A stretch of 64,000 nt of DNA from Arthonia radiata (taxonomy: Eukaryota > Ascomycota > Arthoniomycetes > Arthoniales > Arthoniaceae). Every line of letters starts with the position of its first letter. Positions within the stretch are counted from its first letter, which is position 1. The DNA lies in the NCBI GenBank assembly GCA_002989075.1, contig PSQN01000014.1, positions 930,001 to 994,000 on the forward strand, in the 5' to 3' direction. Shown here piece after piece: positions 1 through 9,630 of the stretch. Below the pieces are notes generated by a model. The model saw nothing but the letters and a program-made list of their open reading frames with translations. It was not told the DNA's origin and searched no databases. Made by a program: the position numbers and the translations under genes.

Positions 1-979
1 TGTGGTAGGAATTTGTGTACTGCGCAGATACAGCAGATATTGTGAAGAGGACGACCCAAAGTGCGACGCTGGAGCTCATTCTTGCCATTCCTTCCATACA
101 GGTACACACTCGTTTCGCCGATACGCCCGCGTTACGCTTCGAAGACCGACGGACGCGTCGAAATTAGCATAATGAAAACGATCCCGCTGTCGGTCCTGCT
201 GCCTTTTGTACAGGTTCCAATGCCTAACAGGGGGTCCATGTTGAGGATCGGCCGCCCAGACCAGTAGTGGCAAAAAGCTCGGACTAGTCTTGATGAGTCA
301 AGGCGTGGAACAAACGCTTCCTTGCTTTTCAGCCAACATGGCAGATGCGAATCCAATCATGAGTAGATGGGCTGTTGGAAGGACACAATGTAGCATTGGG
401 AGACTGGGAGGTGCTGCGAGCCTGACTGGGCAAAAGATGTCCATGGAGCAACTCCTTCCAAAGCGCGTGCGTGTCCTCAAGTGCCGTTGAATCCTGCAGG
501 CGATGAGGATCAATGACTGTCATTCGCAACCCATCCCTACCTTCAGAATGCTCATCCGCTTGTCAGCGTAGTGTGATAGCTGGTGACTCCAAGGACCACT
601 GCGCTTCGTTGCCGACAGCCAGGGCATACTGACGCGCTGCAAGCACTGAAAGCATTCCTGCAGGAAACAATGTTGACTTCCAGCAACGCACTTCGATCTT
701 GAGCCATCCGTCAGGAACATATAGCGGGTGTCAGTTCCGAAGTTGGTATGTGTACTTCAGAAGGATAGTGTGATGACGAGCATGCCTGCACGGCTTCGTA
801 AAATCTCCGAGCCCCGCGGCGTGAGAGCTCGCCAATAACGTAATTGCTTAGAAATGACCAAATCGTCTATAGCCACCAGTCGCGTATGAGACGAGCATAA
901 ATACACACGAATTGCACTGTAAAGCTGTTATACCGTGCATTTTCGCTGGCATTCAGATTTAAGCAACGAGCACTTCGCA
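1..979. other. Intergenic, no gene recognised
   Basis: Only short open frames, mostly with GTG/TTG starts and no coherent protein character. The last few hundred bases are presumably the promoter of the GST-like gene that follows. No tRNA, repeat or transposon signature seen. Confidence 0.5.
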
Positions 980-1845
980 ATGGGATCAAAACAGCCGAAC
1001 ATTGACCTATACACCACCGGCACGCCCAATGGCATCAAGATCTCCATTACGCTCGAGGAGTTAGGGTAAGTTAGCAGCAGAAGCTTCATGTAAGGCTCAA
1101 GGCTGATCAGCCTAGTCTGCCGTATAATGTTCATAAGATTGACATTTCCAAAAACACTCAAAAGGAGCCCTGGTTCCTTGAGATCAACCCCAATGGCCGC
1201 ATCCCATGCATGACAGACACGTTCGATGATGGCCAGCCCATCAGACTATTCGAGTCTGGAAGCATGATGCAGTACCTGGTAGCAACGTATGACAAAGACT
1301 TCAAGATTAGCTTTCCACCAGGCAGTCGCGAGTTTTATGAGATGAACAATTGGTTGTTCTTCTTGAACGCTGGTGTTGGTCCGATGCAAGGACAGGCCAA
1401 TCATTTCGTCCGGTAGGGAATAATTATGTCGTGGAATTGAGTATACGTTCTGATGTGTTCTAGCTACGCACCGGAGTCGATCCCTTATGGTATTAACCGA
1501 TATAAGAACGAAACACGCAGACTGTACGGAGTGCTGGAGAAGCATCTGAAGGATAGCAAGCAGGACTACTTAGTCGGCAACAAGTGCACGATCGCCGACA
1601 TCGCGCACTGGGGATGGATCGCTGCTGCTGGCTGGGCTGGCGTGGAGCTTGAAGAGTTCCGAACCCTGAAAGCATGGACGGATCGGATGGGCGAGCGGCC
1701 TGGCGTAGCGAAGGGCAAGGACGTACCAGACAAGTATAAGCTGACGGAAATATTGAAGGACCCGAAGAAGGTTGAGGAGATGATGGAAAAGAGCAAAGCA
1801 TGGATCCAGCAGGGAATGCAGGAAGATGCAAAGAAGCAACCATAA
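980..1845 (+). CDS. Glutathione S-transferase, Ure2/fungal Nu-class-like
   Basis: Three exons, 980-1065, 1116-1412 and 1464-1845, joined by GT-AG introns of 50 and 51 nt, give 254 residues. The N-terminal thioredoxin-like half shows LYTTGTPNG followed by the ITLEELGLPY helix, NPNGRIPCM with the cis-proline, and the ESGSMMQYL motif that contacts glutathione. The C-terminal alpha-helical half contains NNWLFFLNAGVGPMQGQANHF and CTIADIAHWGW, typical of the fungal Ure2p-like/GstB group. By family knowledge it would conjugate or reduce electrophiles and peroxides with glutathione in the cytosol. Length is normal for the family. All intron phases close without a stop, so the model is secure. The exact substrate cannot be inferred. 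Confidence 0.93.
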
Positions 1846-2696
1846 ACCCGACGCTCGTAAGGCTAGGGTCGATGTATCATTCAGGCCAAGAAAGCTCCAT
1901 TGCTTTACTCCTAACGCCAGCGGAAAATGCCCCAGTCTTTCGCTTCATGATATGCTTGGACCGCGGTGGGGTATGAAGGGGGTGGGTTTTATGTCCACGT
2001 CTTCCGGCTTTTGGTCTGGTATGAGTCCTAATCGCCTAATCTCGCCCGTTGATGGTGTTTGTTCCCGGCCGTTCTTCAAGAGTCTCATTGCATACTCCTG
2101 TTGCATTGCTCGCACTTTCGCAAGCTACACGATCCCGTATATTAGCAAGTGTCGAATACGTGCGATGCGCGCTAGGGGTGTCCAGCAAGACTGACCTCCT
2201 TTCTGTGGTGCAGGCACTCATAATAGTCTTCGAGAGCTGGCCGACATTTCGCTTGACCGGAGACGTCATCCGCAGAGGTGTTAACGACGTAGCATGCGAG
2301 GACCTCCTGCCAGAAGGGAAAGCAGCGCGAGGGTCCTGGTGGAAAGCTTGGGTTAGCACTCTAGGTTCATGAAATTCATCGTGTCAATGAGACATCATAC
2401 CGCCGTCAAGACCGTATCCTGAAGCCATGTTGGCAGGCGTGGTATGAGTTTGAAATTGTTTCGTTCGAAATGGATCGGATTCAAGACGCTGCTCTAGCAC
2501 TCTAGCTCGCGAAGCTCGGAATATTGGTTGCCTATTTGGGCTCGTCGGAGGCCAGCCGACCTCGCGTCATGGATCATTCTCGCCTTCAGCCTAGACATCA
2601 CTAATACTTCCTCTACAGTTCCAGCAATCCCCTTGCGCTCCCGCCGAAATACCACACACTTGATTGTCTTCTCATACCCTACAGATTGACATACGC
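1846..2696. other. Intergenic between GST and m-AAA protease
   Basis: No convincing coding frame. The final 100 bases upstream of the protease ATG are pyrimidine-rich with a CCCTACAG-like acceptor just before the start, so a 5'UTR intron is possible but not demonstrable. Confidence 0.4.
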
Positions 2697-5471
2697 ATGG
2701 CCACATACTTGCGTCCCACCACACATCTGGGACGAGTCTCAAGACGAAGCTTAGAGTCGACTACACGATCTGCCCTTTCTCCGAGTCGCTCGAAATGGGC
2801 GCCACAAAGAGCATCTGCATTACCATGCACTGCACGCCGTTATGCATCGCAACAAAATGGCAAGAAGGACGACACATCAAAGGAGGTAGACAGGCAGCCC
2901 GGCAAAGCCGCTCCTGGAATGGAGGGCCTTTACAGTAAAAACAGTGCGCTCAACAATAGCTCAGTAAACACGCAAAAAGTTGAGGAAGAGCTGGCGTCGA
3001 AAATATCAGAGGAAGATGAGAAGACACTCAATGAGCTATCAGAACTTATTCAACGTGGCATGCCCGCCTCCCAGCGAAACGACTTCCGTGCTGCCGTGAA
3101 GGCTTTGCGCATAGAAGGCATACCGCCAGATCTCAAGGATGTCATGGAGTACTACCGCGGCAACAAGTCCCTCGATCTCGCCACCGCAGCAAAGGTAGTA
3201 CGTATAACCACACGCTTAGCGCGAAAAGCCGCACAACTACACGTTGAACATGAAGGCAGAGGAGAAGCCACGGGTGGCGGAAAGCAGAAGTCTGGTCAGC
3301 ATGATGCAGGTCCAGACTCGAAGCAAGAAAGTAAAAACAAAAGTGGAGGACAGAAGAGCAGTTTCAATTTCAAGGTCGGCAATACTCAGCTTGACGCTGG
3401 CACAATACTCACAACCGCCTTCGTGTCCTTCATGATTTACCGGTCCCTCTTCCCTGGAGAGAACAGCAGAGACATCACATGGCAAGAATTTCGGACACAG
3501 TTCTTTGACCGCGGCCTTGTTCAGAAGCTGACTGTCGTCAACCGAAACCGCGTCAAGGTCACCCTAGATCAGAACGCTGTGCGCTCCTACTATCCCGACT
3601 CACCTGCTGCGCATGGTGGCTTCTTTTTCTACTTCAGTATTGGCGATGTCGCGACCTTCGAGCGCCATCTCGACGACGCTCACTCTGAACTCGGCATTCC
3701 CTCCTCCCAGCGTATCCCCGTCTCCTACGCCGAAGAAACACCGTGGGCCGGCATCATCCTATCATACCTGCCCACTCTTCTACTCATAGGGGGCACATTT
3801 TTCCTCATTCGGCGTCAAGGCGGAGGTGGTGGTGGCGGCGGCAGTGGCATCTTTGGCATGGGCAAGTCCCGTGCGAAGCGTTTCAATCACGAGACCGATA
3901 TTAAAGTCACTTTCAAAGACGTCGCTGGCATGGACGAGGCTAAGCAAGAGATCAGCGAATTTGTCTCGTTCTTGAAAGAGCCTGAGCAATACTCCAAGCT
4001 CGGTGCCAAAATCCCGCGTGGTGCCATTCTGTCTGGCCCACCAGGTACTGGTAAGACTCTGCTTGCCAAAGCCACCGCTGGCGAGACGCAAGTCCCCTTC
4101 TTCTCCGTCTCCGGATCCGAATTCGTCGAGATGTTCGTTGGCGTGGGTGCTTCCCGTGTACGCGACTTGTTCGCCAACGCACGCAAGAATGCCCCTTGCA
4201 TCATCTTCATCGACGAAATTGACGCCATCGGCAAATCACGTGGCAAGAATGTGGCGTCCGGCGGAAACGACGAGCGTGAGGCGACACTCAACCAGATCCT
4301 AACGGAGATGGACGGCTTCAGCACGTCTGAGCAGGTCGTCGTGCTCGCTGGCACGAATAGGCAGGATGTGCTCGATCCGGCTCTAATGCGACCGGGCAGG
4401 TTCGACAGACACATCGGCATCGACAAACCGACTATGGAAGGCCGGAAGCAAATCTTTGGCGTGCATCTCAAGAATATCGTCACAAAGGAGCACCAGGATT
4501 ATCTGCGCGGTCGCCTTGCAGCACTAACGCCCGGCTTCTCTGGCGCGGACATCGCCAACTGCACTAATGAGGCGGCGCTCATCGCCGCGCGGTACAAAGC
4601 CAGTGACGTTACCATGGCGCATTTCGAAGCCGCCATTGAGCGCGTAATAGGTGGGCTCGAGAAGAAGTCGCTGGTCCTCAATCCTGAGGAGAAGAAAACA
4701 GTCGCCTACCACGAGGCCGGTCACGCTATCTGCGGGTGGTTCTTCAAGTACGCGGATCCGCTGCTTAAGGTGTCCATCATTCCCCGTGGTCAAGGCGCGC
4801 TGGGCTACGCGCAATACCTACCTGCGGGCGACACGTACCTCATGAATGTGAACCAGCTCATGGACCGCATGGCGATGACGCTGGGTGGCCGCGTATCAGA
4901 GGAGTTACACTTCTCCACCGTGACTTCGGGTGCCTCTGACGATTTCAACAAGGTGACACGTATGGCGACGCTTATGGTGACGAAATGGGGCATGAGCGAT
5001 CGCATCGGGTACCTGTACTACGAAGACGACAGCCAGCAGCAGCTGCACAAGCCGTTCAGCGAGGATACGGCGCAGAGCATTGACGCGGAGGTGCGACGCA
5101 TCGTGATGGAGGCGTACAAGCAGTGCAAGGACTTGCTGAGCGAGAAGAAAAAAGAGATGGGTCTCGTCGCCGAAGAGTTACTTGCGAAAGAGGTGCTGAG
5201 CAGAGACGACATGATCAGGCTGCTGGGCAAGCGGCCGTTTGAGGACTCTAGCGCGTGAGTGGTATTTGCTCCACGGGAGCTAAGGACGCTTATGCTGACA
5301 TAAAATAGGGACTTTACAAAGTATTTTGGCTCTCGTGGCGATCGCGAAGGCGCGCCTGATCCGAAACCGGGTGAGGCCGAGCCAACCGGCGGAATGGGTG
5401 GGCCGATGCCTGGTGGTATCGGGCCTGCGCCTGCTGCGATCAGGGAGACGAAGCCGTATGAGATTCCATGA
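2697..5471 (+). CDS. yta12: Mitochondrial inner-membrane m-AAA protease subunit (FtsH family)
   Basis: Two exons, 2697-5254 and 5309-5471, give 906 residues. The ATG at 2697 opens a basic, Ser/Arg-rich mitochondrial presequence; the frame is open upstream only from a TTG. Two membrane segments lie near residues 236-251 and 351-371, flanking an FtsH extracellular (intermembrane-space) domain. After a Gly-rich linker comes the AAA module: Walker A GPPGTGKT (about 447), Walker B IIFIDEID (about 503) and an arginine-finger region. Then comes the M41 metalloprotease with HEAGH at 672-676. The large size and N-terminal basic helical region favour Yta12/Rca1 over Afg3. Known role: ATP-dependent quality control and processing on the matrix side. 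The last exon adds a Gly/Pro-rich tail ending KPYEIP that is lost if the 54-nt intron is missed. Confidence 0.95.
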
Positions 5472-6044
5472 GTGAGTCTTGCAAGGCAGTTGAGTCTTTG
5501 TATGGCGTGGTCTATCAACAATAGCATCAGACTGAGTGCAGTCGGTCGCCTTCAGAGAGAAGGCAAGGCAGGCCAGAGTTTAGAGGAGGTGCCCGGCACT
5601 TAGAGCAGAGGGGATGGCGGGCGAGGGGATGACGAGACAAGCACATGAAACGCATCGCAAAGCATGGCGTTGGTGAGGTCTTGACGCACGCAAAACACAG
5701 GGCATGACATTGCAGATATTGGTATCTTCACTCAAATGAGCATATACTGGGTCTATTTGTACGATCAATGCGAACATGAGCAGCGATGTGGACCCGAGTT
5801 CGTCACCAAGTAGCATCATTCATGCTCCGCGACAGTGAAGCTGCAAATTTCGGTCTGTATACCTCAACAGAAACCCACGACGGGCGTTTAAACAACGAAA
5901 CTACACGAACAATCTCAAGAGCTCGTAGATGTCATCTAAAAGTCCATATACGCCACCGCTATCCAACAACCGCTATCCAACAACAACTATCCGATAACCA
6001 CATCCTTTACACCTACCCACACCACCCCATCCCTTTACTCCTCC
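5472..6044. other. Intergenic with pyrimidine-rich 3' flank
   Basis: 3' flank of the protease, then, from about 5990, a strongly C/T-rich tract that runs into the G-rich (on its own strand) end of the pseudogene. No protein-like frame. Confidence 0.4.
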
Positions 6045-7350
6045 TCACTTCCCCTTCCCAAAAACCCTCACACCAAACCTCTTCCCTTTCCCTCCCCACC
6101 TCACCCTTCCCATCGCCTCTTCCAACCCCAATCCCTCCAAACCCTCCACCTCCGTCCCCACCAACTCTTTCCTCTCTACCGAACCCTCCACCGCCCTCGC
6201 GAACACCTCCGCCCATTTTCTCCCTTCATTGCCTTTGAAGCCTAGATCGCCTAGATCCTCGTCCTTGGCCCCCTCCGCCCCTCTGCCCTCCCCCCTCACG
6301 CTCTTCAAACTCCCCCACAACCTCCCACCATCACCGCCACCTCCTCCACCCCGCGGCACATCCATCTTTCCGGAAGCGTAACGCCCAATCCCGTTACCCG
6401 CGAGCGCCTTACCGCAGGGAACCCACGCACCCCCGGTGGAGATGACGTTGAATGCAGAGTCGAGCGTGCGGCCATCCGGCAACGCGTTGCGGATCTGCTG
6501 CACCAACGCGTCGGGCCCAATGCGGTGGTCCAGCAGGACGTCCCCTTGTGCGGATCCAGCAGGGGCGAACCTTTGCGCTGTTGGCCCCGGTGACGCAGAT
6601 GAGCGGGCTCGTTTGACCGGGCGGCGAGGCGCTGGCTGTGTTGCTGATGCTGCTGAGGCGCCTGGATGAGGTGGAGGTTGTCAGTTGTACCGGGGCGGTT
6701 TGCGCCGTCAGTGGTAAGGTCGTCGCAGGGTTCGGAGTCTCGGAGAAGCAAAAACGGGCCAAGCGCGACGCGGAGCTGGGCGAAGAGCGCGATGCGGAGC
6801 TGGGCGAAGAGCGCGATGCCCGCAAGAGGGCGGCGTGGGGAGGGTGGAGGCTTCGGCGAAGGAGGGGAAGGGTGGGATGTGGAAGTGGTGAAGCTTGGAG
6901 GAGGGAATGGGGGCGGAGGCGTCTTGGGGTGGCTGAGGCGATGGACTAGAGTTTGTTATTGGGTGGGTTTTATGAACGGGTGGCGGTGACGAGCTGCGGC
7001 GACGAGGTCACCGGGGTGGAAGTTCTTGACGGTTGGGTGGACGAGACGATGGTTCCGGCGACGACACAGTTGGAGGGTCTGAGGGTGTCAGGGGCTGTGT
7101 GCATGAGGGTGGGGTGGGAAAGGAGTACAGAATTTAGGATGCCAGCGGGCAAGCTCCAGTCTTTGGGGTCGATGCCGCAGACATAAAAGCGGAAGAGGAT
7201 TGAGTATCGTTCTGTGGGTTCGGGTAGGGAGACTGCGTGGATGGTGACTTTGGTGTCTTTGGAGACGTGTGCTTCGTGCATCGTTGATGGTGGAGTCGAC
7301 ATGGTGGATGGAGGGGTGTTGTCGTGCATCGTTGATGGTGGAGTCGACAT
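6045..7350 (-). pseudogene. toxD-like zinc-type (MDR) enoyl reductase/oxidoreductase, multiply frameshifted
   Basis: Reading right to left, the medium-chain dehydrogenase/reductase order can be followed but only by changing frame repeatedly. The N-terminal part (7350-7010) has VTIHAVSLPEPTE, the CGIDPKDWSLPAG motif and NCVVAGTIVS. A one-base loss near 7015 then shifts into FHPGDLVAAA and a stop follows. Near 6700 TLPLTAQTAPVQL resumes and shifts again. ICVTGANSAKV, LLDPHKG and DVLLDHRIGP sit in three different frames separated by short C and G runs (about 6555 and 6535). The C-terminus (6506-6045) is intact to its stop. At least five frame changes make a working gene unlikely. Family members are polyketide-associated or stress oxidoreductases. 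It contains two short tandem duplications. An assembly with homopolymer errors is the alternative. Confidence 0.75.
6770..6817. repeat. 24-bp direct tandem duplication
   Basis: A 24-base unit beginning GCGGAGCTGGGCG occurs twice head to tail (6770-6793 and 6794-6817), inside the decayed middle part of the oxidoreductase pseudogene. Confidence 0.9.
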
Positions 7351-7370
7351 GGTGGATGGAGGGGTGTTGT
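7275..7370. repeat. 48-bp exact tandem duplication
   Basis: A 48-base unit (7275-7322) is repeated exactly at 7323-7370. On the minus strand it duplicates 16 codons (a Ser/Thr/Pro/Met-rich stretch) at the N-terminus of the toxD-like pseudogene. Being a multiple of three and unmutated, it looks recent. Confidence 0.95.
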
Positions 7371-8117
7371 CGAGTTGGTAAAGTCGAGTTCTCGTTCGTG
7401 GCTTACGTATTCACGCTGAGGGCGTGACCCCTGCTTCTGCCTTTGGCTTTTTTTCCAACTGGACGTGGCTAACTTCTGCCTGCTCGAAACATGCATACAC
7501 GAAGCTCGCTTGAAGCTCTAGCTAAGAAATATTGCAACTACCCGAACTTTGCCGCTGGGATACTATGTTGGCCTCTGTGTATAATGCAAGACTAACCTAT
7601 ACCTACCTTGGGCTGGAGATTCGGCAGCTTGCTTCAGTGAGCATGAAGGAGAAAACTCAGACCAATTACCCATTTTGAGGCTCTCGACAGGAAAGATATG
7701 GATGCTGCACACGCTAGTCGCCACAGGCTACTGGAAAAGGTCGGAGCGTCTGTACAGTCTGCAGCTAGCACTGAGCTAGCTGCATAAGGTACCTGCTTCC
7801 CGCTTGATGCGCGCGCTGGACAGAAGCCGAGGACGGCACTTGGAATACAACTTCGTATTCATAATTGGTTCGGATCTCTGGCGAAACAATTTGAGTTTTT
7901 CGCCCAGACGCCGAGTGGCTTCCGCCAGAATTTGGGGGTCATCCTGTCCTTGAGCATATCGGGGCATTCTGTGTCATCCGAGACAGGCCTCGCTCGTCGG
8001 TGTTTGCAATGCATACCTGATCACTCAGCGTGCAAAACGTTTAGTTCCTGTGTATATTCAGCGCTCCCTTCTCCTGTTTAGTCAAGCCGTCCAAGATAGC
8101 ACTCGTCGCAAGCAACG
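7371..8117. other. Intergenic
   Basis: Holds the presumed promoters of the pseudogene (leftward) and the DUF4863-like gene (rightward). No other gene or repeat seen. Confidence 0.4.
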
Positions 8118-9003
8118 ATGAGTGGCTTTGTGCTCGAACATGACCCAGCTGGGAATGACCTACCGGATTTGAGAAAGTATCCAAACGCAAAGAAACTAGT
8201 GGAGAGATGCTGGCAGTTCTTTCATGAGATTCAGGATCTGTGGGTAACCTCTGAAATTCCTGGCCAAGAAGAGTAGCGGACCATCCAGACCTCCACTTCG
8301 TAGTGCTTGGCGCTTACATCAGTCCTTACTTACACTGTCTCAGAACTCCTGGCCACGAGCTGGAAGCATATCTCAACACCCATTACGGGCCAGGAAACGC
8401 CTACTACGAAGACTTCTGCAACTTGTGCCGCATTGGTGTCGAAGAGGGTTGGGTCGCGGCAAAGAGGCTTGACGGTCCGAAATATCGACGTGGCAAGATT
8501 GCGCTACCTGGTCCTGAAAGCCGTTACATCAGCATCACCACAGTGTACATGGAGAGTGAGGATGAGTATAGTGGGCAATATCACGCTCATCCGTACGGCG
8601 AGATCAATTGCGTAGTGCAGATTGATCCTGCAGCGGAGCTCAAGGGCATGCAAGGCTGGCAGGGAGCTGGATGGACAAGTCCTGGACCTGGTGAGTAAAT
8701 CACGTCCGCACTGATTCTTCCTCGGAACACAAAGTGCCAAAGGTCGGACAGGTCATTTGAGATGTTTCGAGTATCTGACCGCGCGAGTCATCATGGGAAG
8801 GGCCAAATCACGAGCCACGCCGGTGTTACAGGTCCGATACGTTGCTGACGGTACTGGGCGTAGGCACTCATCATTTTCCTCAGGTCCGCAAGGGCGCTCT
8901 AGTGGCGTTGTTTTTCCTACCTGCGGGGAGGATCTCGTATAATAAGGATCAGGCAGACCCGCAGGGACTGGAGTCACGTCTACTAGACGGTCGCGCTGTA
9001 TAG
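8118..9003 (+). CDS. DUF4863 / 4-hydroxylaminobenzoate lyase-like protein
   Basis: Three exons, 8118-8239, 8344-8690 and 8864-9003, give 202 residues. The 104-nt and 173-nt introns keep phase. Recognisable blocks are ELEAYLNTHYGPGNAYYED, GVEEGWVA, PKYRRGKIALPGPES, GQYHAHPYGEIN, GWQGAGWTSPGPGTHHFP and the end block VALFFLPAGRISYN. I associate these with the DUF4863 family, which includes bacterial PnbB (4-hydroxylaminobenzoate lyase: 4-hydroxylaminobenzoate to protocatechuate plus ammonia). The His-rich HAHPYGE and GTHHFP motifs are candidate active-site or metal residues. The first intron is the least certain: an alternative donor lies 5 nt downstream. A role in nitroaromatic or aromatic degradation is inference. 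The family is best known in bacteria, so transfer is worth testing. Confidence 0.78.
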
Positions 9004-9630
9004 CCTAGTCAGGACTTGAGCGAAAAAGGGCATGGCTTTCGCATTGATCTCGCCGTGCTCGCGTCTTGAGCTGAACAGGGAAGAGATAGGAAGAGAACGA
9101 CAGTGCAGCTCTGGATGCACTCTCTGCGATATTGAGTATCCCACGTTTTGGGCTTCACGAGTAGTCTTTCTTGCAAGAGCCATGGGGCCACGAAAAAGCA
9201 GCGTGATGGCGAGTGAAAAGGGGAGATTGATGCGAAGCGAGGATGCTGACTGCCTTGGTCTTGAAGATATCTCATTTACCGGAAGAGGCGATTTCTGATA
9301 GCGTTTACTCAGCCTCCCACTCGTAGACTACCGTGACTACCCACCCACCCGGTCAGCTGGGAACGAACCAGCCTCGCAGCCAACAGTGAACACGCATGGT
9401 GACGGCATCGTCTCATGCTCACTTGCATTAAGCTCCTCTCGGTCTTTCTCGAACCGTCGAGTCCGTCCCTTGCTAGTCCACCTATACGCCAGGCATCAAC
9501 TTTACTTTTATTATCCCATTATTGGTGTGCTGTGCAACACAGTCCACTTTCATAGTTCCCGGTTTGCATCTGCGCCCTCGCCGTTCTACCGTATGTCCCG
9601 AGCCGGAGAAGATCTAGTGTAGCACAGAAT
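9004..9630. other. Promoter/5'UTR region of the Zn2Cys6 factor
   Basis: A T/C-rich stretch from about 9420 to 9600 precedes the ATG at 9631 and is likely the core promoter and leader. The open frame at 9386-9622 has no protein-like features. Confidence 0.4.

Noticed and set aside
2664-2696. Upstream extension of the m-AAA protease frame
   Set aside because: It begins with TTG; the first ATG (2697) opens a good mitochondrial presequence.
6305-6825. Separate minus-strand genes over 6305-6825
   Set aside because: They are fragments of the frameshifted oxidoreductase, not independent genes.
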